Shown here: positions 1 through 8,173 of the stretch, in pieces
Numbering within the stretch: the stretch's first letter is position 1
Layout of the letters: the number at the start of each line of letters is the position of its first letter
Notes under the pieces: generated by a model
The model's input: only the letters and a program-made list of their open reading frames with translations
The model's database searches: none
Told to the model about the DNA's origin: nothing
Made by a program: the position numbers and the translations under genes
Assembly (NCBI RefSeq): GCF_004802635.2
Contig: NZ_CP046052.1
Location: 3,100,001-3,164,000, forward strand
Reading direction: 5' to 3'
DNA: 64,000 nucleotides
Source: Methylocystis heyeri
GTDB taxonomy: Bacteria; Pseudomonadota; Alphaproteobacteria; Rhizobiales; Beijerinckiaceae

Positions 1-909
1 GGGCTTTATCGGCGGGTGTGTCTTCGCACCGGCGAGGAATGGACGCTGGAAGGCGAAGCGGCGTGGCGCGCAGGGATCGTGCGCGAATATGGCGACGCGG
101 CCGACGAAGAACTCTTTTGCATCCCGCGCGAGGGCGACGGATCGTGGCTCACCGCGCCGCTAATCGAAGCGCGCGCAAAGAAGGGCATTCCTGTAATTCG
201 CGTCGCGCGACCCTCGGAATTCACGTTTTGGCCCAAGCATCTGCGCGAGGTGGACATCAAGGAATGGTGCGATCGTGAATTGAAACCGCTGCTCGACCAA
301 TGCGACCGCAGGGTCTCGCATCACCTCGGCGGCGACTATGCCCGCGTCTCCGACCTCACAGTGCTCTGGCCCTTGGCTACGACACGCGGCCTTAAACGTG
401 TCACGCCTTTTGTCGTCGAGATACGGAGCATGCCTTTCGATCAGCAAAAGCAGATTTTGCAATATGTCTGCGATCGCCTCCCTAATTTCGCGGGCTCCAA
501 GCATGACGCCACCGGCCTCGGCATGTCGATCGCCGAATTCGCGATGCAGCAATATGGCGCGTTGCGCACCGAAGCCGTCAGCCTGAACATCCCTTGGTAT
601 CGGGAAAATACGGAGCCTCTAAAAAAGGCCTTCGAAGACGACATGATCGAGATCCCGATGGACGCCGACATCCATTCCGATCTCCGCCTCGTCGCGGTGA
701 AAGCGGGCGTGCCCCATGTGCCGGCGCTGAAGTCGGGCGTCGCCAAGGATCGCCACGGCGATTCCGCCGTCGCACTGATGCTGGCCTATGCCGCATGCCG
801 CACCGCCTTCATCGAATATGACTACGAGTCCGCCTCGACCCTGCGCGAATCCCGCGGCGGCGAGGACGAGGCCGACGATCTGAGATTGCCGCAGGGAGGG
901 CTCTATTGA
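1..909 (+). CDS. Phage terminase large subunit, C-terminal part (Mu gp28-like), cut by window edge
   Basis: The frame is open from the first base, so the N-terminal ATPase domain lies outside the window. What remains is the RNase H-like nuclease that cuts concatemeric or integrated phage DNA during packaging. Three acidic stretches expected of this fold are visible: GGDYARVSDLTVLW, then DATGLG, then RHGDSAVA. The next gene is a DUF935 portal protein that overlaps this stop by one base, the usual order in Mu-like head modules. I infer a FluMu gp28-type terminase. The apparent GTG at 16 is not a real start. Confidence 0.88.
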   Translation, partial: GLYRRVCLRTGEEWTLEGEAAWRAGIVREYGDAADEELFCIPREGDGSWLTAPLIEARAKKGIPVIRVARPSEFTFWPKHLREVDIKEWCDRELKPLLDQCDRRVSHHLGGDYARVSDLTVLWPLATTRGLKRVTPFVVEIRSMPFDQQKQILQYVCDRLPNFAGSKHDATGLGMSIAEFAMQQYGALRTEAVSLNIPWYRENTEPLKKAFEDDMIEIPMDADIHSDLRLVAVKAGVPHVPALKSGVAKDRHGDSAVALMLAYAACRTAFIEYDYESASTLRESRGGEDEADDLRLPQGGLY

Positions 910-2579
910 TGGACGATCTCACGGCGGACCAGGACGCCATCGGTATGCACGGGCCGCGGCCGATCCTCGGGCCGGACGGACGCCCTGTCCGCCGCGAGCT
1001 TTCGCCCTCCGATCGCCGCAAGGCTTCGGAAGAGATCGCGGCCCCCGAGCTCGTCGGCGTGCGCACGCTGTGGGATCAGTCCGTCGCCTCGGGCCTCAAG
1101 CCGGAACGCCTGGCTGCGCTGTTGCGCGGCGCGATCCGGGGCGATCATCGCCCCTACCTCGAACTCGCCGAAGAGATGGAGGAGCGCGACAACCATTACG
1201 CTTCGGTGCTCCGCACCCGCAAGCTGGCGCTCGCCGAGATCCGGCCGTCCGTAATCGATGGGCCGAAGGATGACCCGAAGATCGTCGCCGCCGTGCAGCA
1301 GCTGCTCGACGATCCCCTGCTGCCTGACATGATCGAGGATCTGATGGACGGGCTCGGCAAGGGCTATTCCGTCGTCGAAATCCTGTGGGGCCAGGGGCCG
1401 CAGCCCTGGCTCAAGCCCTATTATGTCTGGCGCGACCCCAAATATTTCACTTTCGACTTCATCTCGCGCAGCGAAGTGCGGCTGCAGGCGCTGGGCACGA
1501 TCGATGGACTTGAGCTGCCGCCGTCGCGCTTCATCGTCCATGCGCCGAAGATCAAGAGCGGCATTCCGATCCGCGGCGGCTTCGCCCGCGCCTGCGCCTG
1601 GGCCTTTTTGTTCAAGAACTATGCCCTCAAGGATTGGGCGAGCTTTTTGGACATCTACGGCATGCCGATCCGCCTCGGCAAATACAACCCGGCCGCCACG
1701 CCGGAGGATCGCCGCAAGCTGCTGCAGGCGGTCACGCAGATCGCGGCCGACGCCGCTGCGATCATCCCCGAGAGCATGATCATCGAGCTGCTGGAGACCA
1801 AGAGCGCGGGCTTCGGCGCTTCGACGCCTTTCGAGAGCCTGTGCCGATTCCTCGATCAGCAAATGTCCAAGGCGATCCTCGGCCAGACCATGACGTCCGA
1901 GAACGGCGGATCGCTCGCCCAGGCGCAGGTCCATAACCAGATCAGGATCGACCTGAAGCAGGCCGACGCCCGCCAGCTCGCCGCGACGCTCAACCGCGAT
2001 CTCATCGCGCCATTCGTGGCCTTCAACTTCGGCGACGGCGCGCCGGTCCCGCGTGTCGTGATCCCGGTCGCCGAGCCGCAGGACGTCGCGGCGATCTCCA
2101 ACGCCCTCGCCATCCTCGTGCCGCTCGGGCTCAAGGTGAAGGCGGATGAAGTCCGCGAGAAGATCGGGCTCAGCAAGCCCGAGGACGGCGACGAGGTTCT
2201 GGCGCCGGCTAAACCAAAGGAGCCCGCGCCCAAGGCCCCCGGCGATCGCGAGCTGGCGGATGCCGCGACCAATAGCCAGCGGCTGCGTGGCGGCTGCCCC
2301 TGCTGCGGCGAGACCCGCGTCTCCCTCAACGCCGAATCCGCCGAGCCCGACGCCGTGGACGCCATCGGCGCCGAGGAGGCCGCGGACTGGGAGGAGCAGC
2401 TCGGCCCGCTCAAGGATGCGATCCAAGACGCGCTCAAGGCGAGCAGCTCTTACGAGGAGTTTCAAGCCCGTTTGAACGAGCTTCTCAGCGACCTTCCTAC
2501 CGAGGAGCTGGAGCAGCGGCTGGCGATCTCGGCGCTGAAGGCCCGCGGCTTCGGCCTCGCCGGGGGCAAGCGTGACTGA
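909..2579 (+). CDS. Phage portal protein, DUF935 family (Mu gp29-like)
   Basis: This 556-residue protein has the DUF935 layout of Mu-type portals. It forms the dodecameric ring at the capsid vertex through which DNA enters and to which the tail is joined. An N-terminal region with ELAEEMEERDNHYASVLRTR is typical of the family, followed by KGYSVVEILWG and the central region KNYALKDWASFLDIYGMP. A CPCCGET-like stretch (CPCCGE) near residue 455 looks like a small metal-binding knuckle. The ATG overlaps the terminase stop by one base. The F-like gene begins 8 bases before its stop, so translation is probably coupled. Confidence 0.9.
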   Translation: MDDLTADQDAIGMHGPRPILGPDGRPVRRELSPSDRRKASEEIAAPELVGVRTLWDQSVASGLKPERLAALLRGAIRGDHRPYLELAEEMEERDNHYASVLRTRKLALAEIRPSVIDGPKDDPKIVAAVQQLLDDPLLPDMIEDLMDGLGKGYSVVEILWGQGPQPWLKPYYVWRDPKYFTFDFISRSEVRLQALGTIDGLELPPSRFIVHAPKIKSGIPIRGGFARACAWAFLFKNYALKDWASFLDIYGMPIRLGKYNPAATPEDRRKLLQAVTQIAADAAAIIPESMIIELLETKSAGFGASTPFESLCRFLDQQMSKAILGQTMTSENGGSLAQAQVHNQIRIDLKQADARQLAATLNRDLIAPFVAFNFGDGAPVPRVVIPVAEPQDVAAISNALAILVPLGLKVKADEVREKIGLSKPEDGDEVLAPAKPKEPAPKAPGDRELADAATNSQRLRGGCPCCGETRVSLNAESAEPDAVDAIGAEEAADWEEQLGPLKDAIQDALKASSSYEEFQARLNELLSDLPTEELEQRLAISALKARGFGLAGGKRD

Positions 2580-3732
2580 CCCCTTCGCTCCCGAGGCCTT
2601 CAAGCACGCGCCGAAAGAGGTCACGCGCTATTTCGACGAGAAGGGCTTGGCGCCGTCCTGGCACTGGCAGGACGTCATGGGCGACGAACACGCCCGCGCC
2701 TTCACCGTGGCGCGGACGGCCGGCTATGATGTGCTGGGCGACGTCAAGGACGCCCTCTCCAAGGCCATCCGTGAGCGCCAGGACTTCGAGGATTTCAAAA
2801 AGGAGCTGGAGCCGGTCCTGAAGGCTAAGGGCTGGTGGGGCAAGCAGGAAGCGATCGACCCGCTCACCGGCAAGGCCCAGACCGTGCAGCTCGGCTCCTC
2901 GCGGCGGCTCAAGACCATCTATTGGGCCAATGTCAATTCGGCCTATGCCGCCGGCGAATGGGAGCGCACATGGCGCACCCGCCGCGTGCTGCCCTATCTC
3001 GAATATCTGATCTCGACCGCAGGCCATAAGAGACTCGAGCATTTGGCGTGGGTCGGCACGGTGCTCCCGGTCGAAGATCCGTGGTGGGACACGCACTATC
3101 CGCCGAGCGCGTGGCTGTGCCAGTGCCGCACGGGCCAGCTCTCCGAAGACGACGCCAAAACCAAAATTCGCTTCGGCCAGCAGCCCGAGGATTTCGGCTC
3201 GCGGACCTTCGTCAACAAGCGCACCGGCGAGGTGTCGCGCGTGCCCAATGGCATCGATCCGGGCTGGGATCACAATCCGGGCAAGTTCCGCATGCAATCG
3301 GCGGCCGATCTGATCGCCGGCCGGCTGGACGGCATGGACGAAGAAGCCCGCCGCATCGCGGCGGCCGATCTCGCCGGCTCCTCGCTGTTTCGCCATATCG
3401 CCGGCGGCGGGGTCAATTTCGATCCGACCTCGACCGATCCCGAACAGGTCTCGCGCGGCCAGATCGCGATCCCGATGGCCGAGATCCCCGAGGCGACCGC
3501 CAAAAGGATCGGCGCGACCTCGCGCACGCTGCGGCTCTCGGTGAAGGACGCCCAAAACATCCACCTGGAGCCGGAGCTTTATCAACCCGTGCAGGCCGCG
3601 CTCGACAAGGGCGCCATATCCGAGGACGGGGTGGTGACGGCGACGCTCGCCGGCGTCGAATGGCGGCTGCGGCTGCGGGTCGAGAATGCCGGCGCGGCGG
3701 TCTATCTCGAAGAGCTTGAGAACGACCAATAG
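2572..3732 (+). CDS. Phage head morphogenesis protein, Mu gpF / SPP1 gp7-like
   Basis: A 386-residue minor head protein starting at GTG and overlapping the portal gene by 8 bases. The SPP1 gp7/Mu F domain covers roughly residues 60-260. It has the typical WANVNSAYAAGEWER block and the conserved cysteine/tryptophan segment WLCQCRTG. The last ~110 residues are an extra domain (RTLRLSVKDAQNIHLEPELY, then a beta-rich end). In related phages this position often carries a small nuclease-like domain; I only suggest that here. A strong hairpin follows the stop at 3736-3757, closing this transcription block. Confidence 0.85.
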   Translation: MTDPFAPEAFKHAPKEVTRYFDEKGLAPSWHWQDVMGDEHARAFTVARTAGYDVLGDVKDALSKAIRERQDFEDFKKELEPVLKAKGWWGKQEAIDPLTGKAQTVQLGSSRRLKTIYWANVNSAYAAGEWERTWRTRRVLPYLEYLISTAGHKRLEHLAWVGTVLPVEDPWWDTHYPPSAWLCQCRTGQLSEDDAKTKIRFGQQPEDFGSRTFVNKRTGEVSRVPNGIDPGWDHNPGKFRMQSAADLIAGRLDGMDEEARRIAAADLAGSSLFRHIAGGGVNFDPTSTDPEQVSRGQIAIPMAEIPEATAKRIGATSRTLRLSVKDAQNIHLEPELYQPVQAALDKGAISEDGVVTATLAGVEWRLRLRVENAGAAVYLEELENDQ

Positions 3733-3735
3733 AAA

Positions 3736-3757
3736 CGCCCAGGGAGGGCCCTGGGCG
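3736..3757 (+). terminator. Strong hairpin between convergent phage genes
   Basis: CGCCCAGGG and CCCTGGGCG form a perfect 9-bp stem with a 4-base loop directly after the F stop codon. It is not followed by a T-run, so it may be a non-canonical or Rho-assisted terminator. It sits between the convergent F gene (plus) and the beta-helix gene (minus). Confidence 0.55.
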
Positions 3758-3862
3758 CTTCGAGGCTCCAACCGGAGCCGTTTATGAGAAACACGCGCCC
3801 AGAGCCTTCAATGGGCCTTTAACGCGCGCGCTGGAAGCGCCGATTGCTTCCACTTCGGCCGA

Positions 3863-5800
3863 TCAGTAAGCCAGCGACGGATTGCTCATGAGATGACGGG
3901 AGCCAGTCGCCGTTCCCTGGCCAAAAATCAGCCCCGCTACGCCGAGCGTTCCGAGCGCCGGGTTGGTATTGTAAAAATACTCCCCATCCGCTCGTGTGAT
4001 TATCGAGGCGTCCGCCCTGATGTCCATGCCGTATAGGGACATGACCTCCGTCCCGGTCACCAGGGTCAGCCAGATCGAACCACCCGACAGAATATTGCCT
4101 CCGCCGGAACGGACAGACACGTTGGGGATATCCGCGCCGGATTTGTAAGCTCGGACCAATCCCAACGAAATTCCCGAGAAACTATTCCCCTCAAAATATG
4201 CGTCGGCGCTTTCCGAGATTGCGAGGCCTTGGGCAGCCGAACCGTAATTGCCGGTTACGACGAATAGGGGATTTCCCGTCGATCCCGCTACGAGATATGC
4301 CAGTCTCGAAATTCCGTTCAGCCTGCACCGGGAAATCGTCATGTTGGACAGTGACGCACCAGAGGCGGACTGCAAAATGGACGCATTCGCTCCGGCGATG
4401 TAAAGCCCATCCACGGTCAAACTTTCCAGCGCTCCGCTGAGGTAGATGTATTGGTTCGCGGCTGGAGGGTTTTTAAATGACCCGCCGAGAACGTTCAGTT
4501 TTTTTACCGTCGTGTTGGGACCGACGTTGATCGGGCCGACGGATATCGACGCAGTATTCGCATCGTTTATGTTCCGCAGAAGAAGATTTTCTATCGTCAG
4601 TCCAGTTGGGAGATTTGCGATAAGAGAGACGGCCACGTGCGTTCCGTCGGTCTCCACATTGGCAATTTCGGTCGAGCCTATCGTGCTCGCGGTCGGGCCT
4701 CCGGACGTATTGGCGCCACCGTTCTGGTAGGAGACGATGTTGCCCGCCTCTCCGGAGATGCCGTCAAATACGATGTTGTCGACGACAAAATTCGGCTGGG
4801 CGTAAATCCCCGCGACCATCCCCGTCAGCACATATTTAGTCGACGACACGTTGCGCACATGTCCGTTCAGGATATCTCCGCCGCGGTTGAGATTCCAGCC
4901 AGGATAGGCGTACGGTTGTATCGGTTGCACAGTGACCCCATCGTCGCCGTTGGAGCGGATGGAGACGCGATCGACTGTAAAGTTGGTCGCCGGTCCCTGA
5001 ATTTTCAGGGCGTCGGACGGCATGTTGACGACATCGAGCCCGCGGACCTCGACATCGGCGACAGACAACAGAAAGAGAGCATATTTGGCGCTGTTTGTGA
5101 CCGAAACGTTTTCCACTTTCAGTCGGTGCACGCCGAACATGACCAACGAAACCTTGTTGACGCCCACAGGCGCCCCCGCGTTGTTGGCCTGATCAAAGTC
5201 CCAGAGGCCTCCCTCTATCCATACGTTCTGGTCAGCCAGCTTCCCCTGGATAGTTCCGGTCGCCGCTGCTGCGGGCGTCCGGCGTAGCGAGATGACGACA
5301 TTGTTCGCGTCGATCACGCTCTGCACGATGCATACACAGCTGTAGGCGCTATCGGTCACATCCGTCTGGCCGTCGACGACAACCGGGCTCCCGACCGAGT
5401 AGCCATGCGCGGTCTGGGTCAATGTGGCCGTCAGCCCTGACGTCCACGTGATCGTGGCGCTCTGCCACGCGCGGTTGGCCGCCTTGGTGCTGATCAGATT
5501 TCCATTGGACCCAGGCGCCTGCCGAATTGTCATGGCCGGGTCGACATGCAGATGCGTGTTGCTGCCGATCCAAAGCTTGGACACATAGGCGACGCCGGAG
5601 CCCCGGAGGAAAATCTCTCCGCCGGCGTCAAAGGCGGCTTGAATGAGGGCCGTATTATATGCCGCAGATCCTACGCTGTTCAGCGCCGGGGCGATCGTCG
5701 TCTGAGTGAGCGCGGGCGGAGCGGAAAAGCCGCTCTGGAAAGCCGCAGCGGGAACCGCTACGGACCAAAGCGCGAGAAGAAACGCAAAGAAAAACCTCAT
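3863..5800 (-). CDS. Secreted right-handed beta-helix protein (phage cargo)
   Basis: This 645-residue protein begins with a clear Sec signal peptide (MRFFFAFLLALWSVAVPAAA, cut near residue 20). From about residue 180 it shows the repeating short strands of a pectate-lyase-like parallel beta helix, e.g. VENVSVTNSAKYALFLLS, VEVRGLDVVN and DGVTVQP. Such folds bind or cut polysaccharides, either in phage tailspikes or as exported enzymes. The signal peptide argues for an exported product made by the lysogen rather than a virion part. It lies 11 bases downstream of another secreted gene on the minus strand, inside a plus-strand head operon, so it is probably a moron. No catalytic residues could be assigned. 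Confidence 0.7.
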   Translation of the reverse strand: MRFFFAFLLALWSVAVPAAAFQSGFSAPPALTQTTIAPALNSVGSAAYNTALIQAAFDAGGEIFLRGSGVAYVSKLWIGSNTHLHVDPAMTIRQAPGSNGNLISTKAANRAWQSATITWTSGLTATLTQTAHGYSVGSPVVVDGQTDVTDSAYSCVCIVQSVIDANNVVISLRRTPAAAATGTIQGKLADQNVWIEGGLWDFDQANNAGAPVGVNKVSLVMFGVHRLKVENVSVTNSAKYALFLLSVADVEVRGLDVVNMPSDALKIQGPATNFTVDRVSIRSNGDDGVTVQPIQPYAYPGWNLNRGGDILNGHVRNVSSTKYVLTGMVAGIYAQPNFVVDNIVFDGISGEAGNIVSYQNGGANTSGGPTASTIGSTEIANVETDGTHVAVSLIANLPTGLTIENLLLRNINDANTASISVGPINVGPNTTVKKLNVLGGSFKNPPAANQYIYLSGALESLTVDGLYIAGANASILQSASGASLSNMTISRCRLNGISRLAYLVAGSTGNPLFVVTGNYGSAAQGLAISESADAYFEGNSFSGISLGLVRAYKSGADIPNVSVRSGGGNILSGGSIWLTLVTGTEVMSLYGMDIRADASIITRADGEYFYNTNPALGTLGVAGLIFGQGTATGSRHLMSNPSLAY

Positions 5801-5811
5801 CGTCTCGCTCC

Positions 5812-6603
5812 TCAGTTGCGCGCCGTGGCGACGAAAGTCGCTGTGCTGCCGGTGACAAAAATCTGGTTCACGCCGTCATCGAAGGTCCACGGCCCCGTGG
5901 CGTTGAGGATGATCGTGCGCGTATAGCCGTTCGGCCAGCCGAGCTTGATCGCGCCGGTCGCGCTGACGTCTAGCGCGATGCCGTATTTCGGCGGCGGAAA
6001 GGTCACGCTGTCCGAGGGAGTGATGAGGGACGGGATGCCGCTGACCGGCGTCACGGACAGGGGCGCGACGGCCGTGCCGGCGAGTATCTGATAGATCCCG
6101 CTCAGCCAGCCCAATAGCCCGGTCCCGCCCGACGGCGGCGAGACGCCCGTCGCCGCAGCCCCAATGTCGTTATGCAACTGCGTCACGCCGAGACTGGTGG
6201 CGTGGAAATCGTTCTGGCTGGTGTCGGGCGTCACGCTGCGCGGATTGACCACCGTCACCGGCGTCGCCGGCGTCGCCATCGCGGAGGCGAGGATGGTCGC
6301 GCCGGTCGGGCCGGAGGCCTGCGCCCAGACATGCGCCGCGCTGGAGAAATAGGCGACGCCGCCCGGTCCGAGATAGGTCGTGGGCGTCCCGGACGGCGCC
6401 GCGGCCAGCGTCGAATCCGTGCTGACGGCGAGCTGGGCCTGGAACAGGCCGGTGTTGTTCACCTGCAAGGGGCCCGCGCCGAGATCGGTCCAGGTCCCTT
6501 GAGTGAGCGAACAGGACGCGCCGGGCGCGCAGGTGATCGCGAGCGCCGGGCTCGCGAAGCCGAGGGCTGCGAGCAGCGCCAGCCCTCTCAGATATCGAAA
6601 CAT
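5812..6603 (-). CDS. Secreted protein of unknown function (phage cargo)
   Basis: A 263-residue protein with a signal peptide (MFRYLRGLALLAALGFASPALA) and a Cys pair just after cleavage (CAPGASC). The rest is Gly/Ser/Thr/Pro-rich and predicted beta-rich, ending in a compact strand region (WTFDDGVNQIFVTGSTATF) reminiscent of fibre or coat-like folds. I do not recognise a family. It is the first gene of a two-gene minus-strand unit with the beta-helix protein. Its ribosome binding site is partly inside a hairpin (6614-6634). The start ATG at 6603 is supported by GAGGGAG 8 bases upstream. Confidence 0.62.
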   Translation of the reverse strand: MFRYLRGLALLAALGFASPALAITCAPGASCSLTQGTWTDLGAGPLQVNNTGLFQAQLAVSTDSTLAAAPSGTPTTYLGPGGVAYFSSAAHVWAQASGPTGATILASAMATPATPVTVVNPRSVTPDTSQNDFHATSLGVTQLHNDIGAAATGVSPPSGGTGLLGWLSGIYQILAGTAVAPLSVTPVSGIPSLITPSDSVTFPPPKYGIALDVSATGAIKLGWPNGYTRTIILNATGPWTFDDGVNQIFVTGSTATFVATARN

Positions 6604-6613
6604 GGTGGGAACT

Positions 6614-6634
6614 CCCTCGGCGAAAAGCCGAGGG
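6614..6634 (-). promoter_or_regulatory. Leader hairpin overlapping the ribosome binding site of the secreted pair
   Basis: CCCTCGGC, a 5-base loop and GCCGAGGG form a perfect 8-bp stem. Read on the minus strand, its 3' arm contains the GAGGG part of the Shine-Dalgarno sequence for the gene starting at 6603. Folding would hide that site, which suggests translational control or an mRNA stability element. Confidence 0.5.
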
Positions 6635-6667
6635 CAGGTTAGGCGGCTGATTTTCGGGAGACGCCTA

Positions 6668-6682
6668 CGACAGCTGTCGCAG
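6668..6682. promoter_or_regulatory. Palindromic operator-like site, copy 1
   Basis: CGACAGCTGTCG is a 12-bp perfect palindrome followed by CAG. The 15 bases CGACAGCTGTCGCAG are identical to those at 18887-18901. Both copies lie in rare intergenic gaps of the phage late region, here between the divergent secreted pair and the protease/scaffold gene. It is probably a binding site for a phage late regulator. Confidence 0.5.
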
Positions 6683-6718
6683 TCGAGACAGGCTGGCGGG
6701 CCGGGCTAGTGTGCTCAC

Positions 6719-7711
6719 ATGAACAGCCCGACGCAAACTCTTTCTCTCAACGCCGCCTTGGACCTTCCGGGGCTCGGGGCCGGCGTCGCGCTCAATTTCG
6801 AGGGCGACGCGCCGCCGGAATGGGTCCAGCTCGTGCCGGCCGGCGAGAAGGTCGTGGGCAATGACAGTCGCGTCTTTCTCAACCGCGATCCGCAGGGCGT
6901 CGTCGACGTCTTCAAGGCGCGCGGGCTCGATCTGCCGATCGACATCAACCACGCGGAATTCCACCGCGCGCCGCGGGGCGAAGAGGCTCCCGCCGCGGGA
7001 TGGATCAAGGAACTCGAGTTGCGCGCGGGCGCGATCTGGGGCCGCGTCGAATGGACGCCCTCGGGCGCCGCGGCGCTCAATGCGAAATCCTATCGCTACA
7101 TTTCGCCGGCGCTGATCACCGACAAAGCCGGGGCGGTTCTTTCGATCGCCGGCGCGGGGCTCGTCAACCGGCCGAACTTCGTCATGCCCGCCCTCAACTC
7201 CCATGGAGCTTCCATGAAGAACCTTCTCGCCAAACTCGGTCTCGCGGAAACCGCAACCGAGAACGACGCCATCGCCGCCGTCGAGACGCTGCAGACCAGC
7301 CTCAACGCCGCCAAGGCCGGACAGGTCTCGCTCGCCCTTTACGTGCCGCGCGCGGATTACGACGTCGCGCTCAACCGTGCGAAAGCGGCCGAAACGGCGC
7401 TGGAGACGCATCGTTCCAACGAGCGCGCCGCCAAGGTCGCAAGCCTCGTCGACGGCGCCTTGAAGGCCGGCAAGATCACGCCCGCGACCAAGGATTTCTA
7501 TGTCCGCCTCTGCTCGAACGACGAAGGCGTCAAGCAGTTCGAGGGCTTCCTCGCCGCCGCGCCTTCCTTCTTCACCTCCGTCGTCGATCTCGCGCAGCAG
7601 CAGGACGCAAACAAGGTCGCGCTGAACGCGGATCAACTCGCAGCGGCCAAGGTCATGGGGATCGACCCCAAGAAATTCGCCGAACATCTCGCCGCTCAGA
7701 CGACGGCCTGA
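6719..7711 (+). CDS. Phage head maturation protease with C-terminal scaffold (Mu gpI-like)
   Basis: A 330-residue protein of the Mu I (gp32) type. The N-terminal half is the protease that trims the prohead (DLPIDINHAEFHRAPRGEE and the AAGWIKELELR block). The C-terminal half is a charged, helical scaffold domain. An internal ATG at 7214 has its own Shine-Dalgarno site and would give a scaffold-only product, as gpZ does in Mu. It is the first gene of the capsid block after the 6604-6718 control region and is followed by the cement and major capsid genes. Confidence 0.85.
   Translation: MNSPTQTLSLNAALDLPGLGAGVALNFEGDAPPEWVQLVPAGEKVVGNDSRVFLNRDPQGVVDVFKARGLDLPIDINHAEFHRAPRGEEAPAAGWIKELELRAGAIWGRVEWTPSGAAALNAKSYRYISPALITDKAGAVLSIAGAGLVNRPNFVMPALNSHGASMKNLLAKLGLAETATENDAIAAVETLQTSLNAAKAGQVSLALYVPRADYDVALNRAKAAETALETHRSNERAAKVASLVDGALKAGKITPATKDFYVRLCSNDEGVKQFEGFLAAAPSFFTSVVDLAQQQDANKVALNADQLAAAKVMGIDPKKFAEHLAAQTTA
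7214..7711 (+). CDS. Nested scaffold protein (Mu gpZ-like internal start)
   Basis: An in-frame ATG inside the protease gene begins MKNLLAKLGLAETATEND. GGAG lies 5 bases upstream (7205-7208). The 165-residue product would be the helical scaffold domain alone. A nested scaffold gene at this place is known from Mu and lambda. Expression here is inferred only from the start signals. Confidence 0.5.
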   Translation: MKNLLAKLGLAETATENDAIAAVETLQTSLNAAKAGQVSLALYVPRADYDVALNRAKAAETALETHRSNERAAKVASLVDGALKAGKITPATKDFYVRLCSNDEGVKQFEGFLAAAPSFFTSVVDLAQQQDANKVALNADQLAAAKVMGIDPKKFAEHLAAQTTA

Positions 7712-7733
7712 GGCACGCTTTTAGGAGGCTTTG

Positions 7734-8156
7734 ATGACCGCTTTGCAGGCCGCATATCGGCTCAAGGAACGCGAACAGGCGCGCACGCGCTTTCCGCCGG
7801 TCGCCGCGGCGACGGTGTGCTGGGAGGGCGGCATGGTGGCGCTCTCGGGCGCCGGGGCCGCCGCGGTCGCCGTGCCGGCCTCGGCCAATGCCGCGCTGCG
7901 CGTGATCGGGGTCGCCGACGCCACCGCCGACAATCGCCTCGGCGTCGCCAACGCGATGACGGCGGAGGTGAGAACCGGCGTCTTCGCCATGAACAATTCC
8001 GCGACCGATCCGGTCACCGTCGGCGACATCGGGGCCAATTGCTACGCCGCCGACGACAACACCGTCTCGCACTCCAATGGCGGCAATACGCAGCCGGTCG
8101 CGGGCGTCGTCTTCGACATCGATCCGTCCGGCCTGGTCTGGGTCAAATTCAGCTGA
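7734..8156 (+). CDS. Phage capsid cement/decoration protein
   Basis: A 140-residue protein between scaffold and major capsid genes, where Mu-like and other phages encode a small head-stabilising decoration protein. The sequence is Ala/Val/Gly-rich and beta-rich, with RVIGVADATADNRLG and the end block AGVVFDIDPSGLVWVKF, a pattern typical of capsid cement proteins. The start ATG at 7734 follows AGGAGG closely. The family assignment rests on position and sequence style. Confidence 0.65.
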   Translation: MTALQAAYRLKEREQARTRFPPVAAATVCWEGGMVALSGAGAAAVAVPASANAALRVIGVADATADNRLGVANAMTAEVRTGVFAMNNSATDPVTVGDIGANCYAADDNTVSHSNGGNTQPVAGVVFDIDPSGLVWVKFS

Positions 8157-8173
8157 CAAAGGGCTCTTAGAAC

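Noticed and set aside
903-2624. 573-codon minus-strand open frame opposite the portal gene
   Set aside because: It is an antisense shadow of the DUF935 portal protein.
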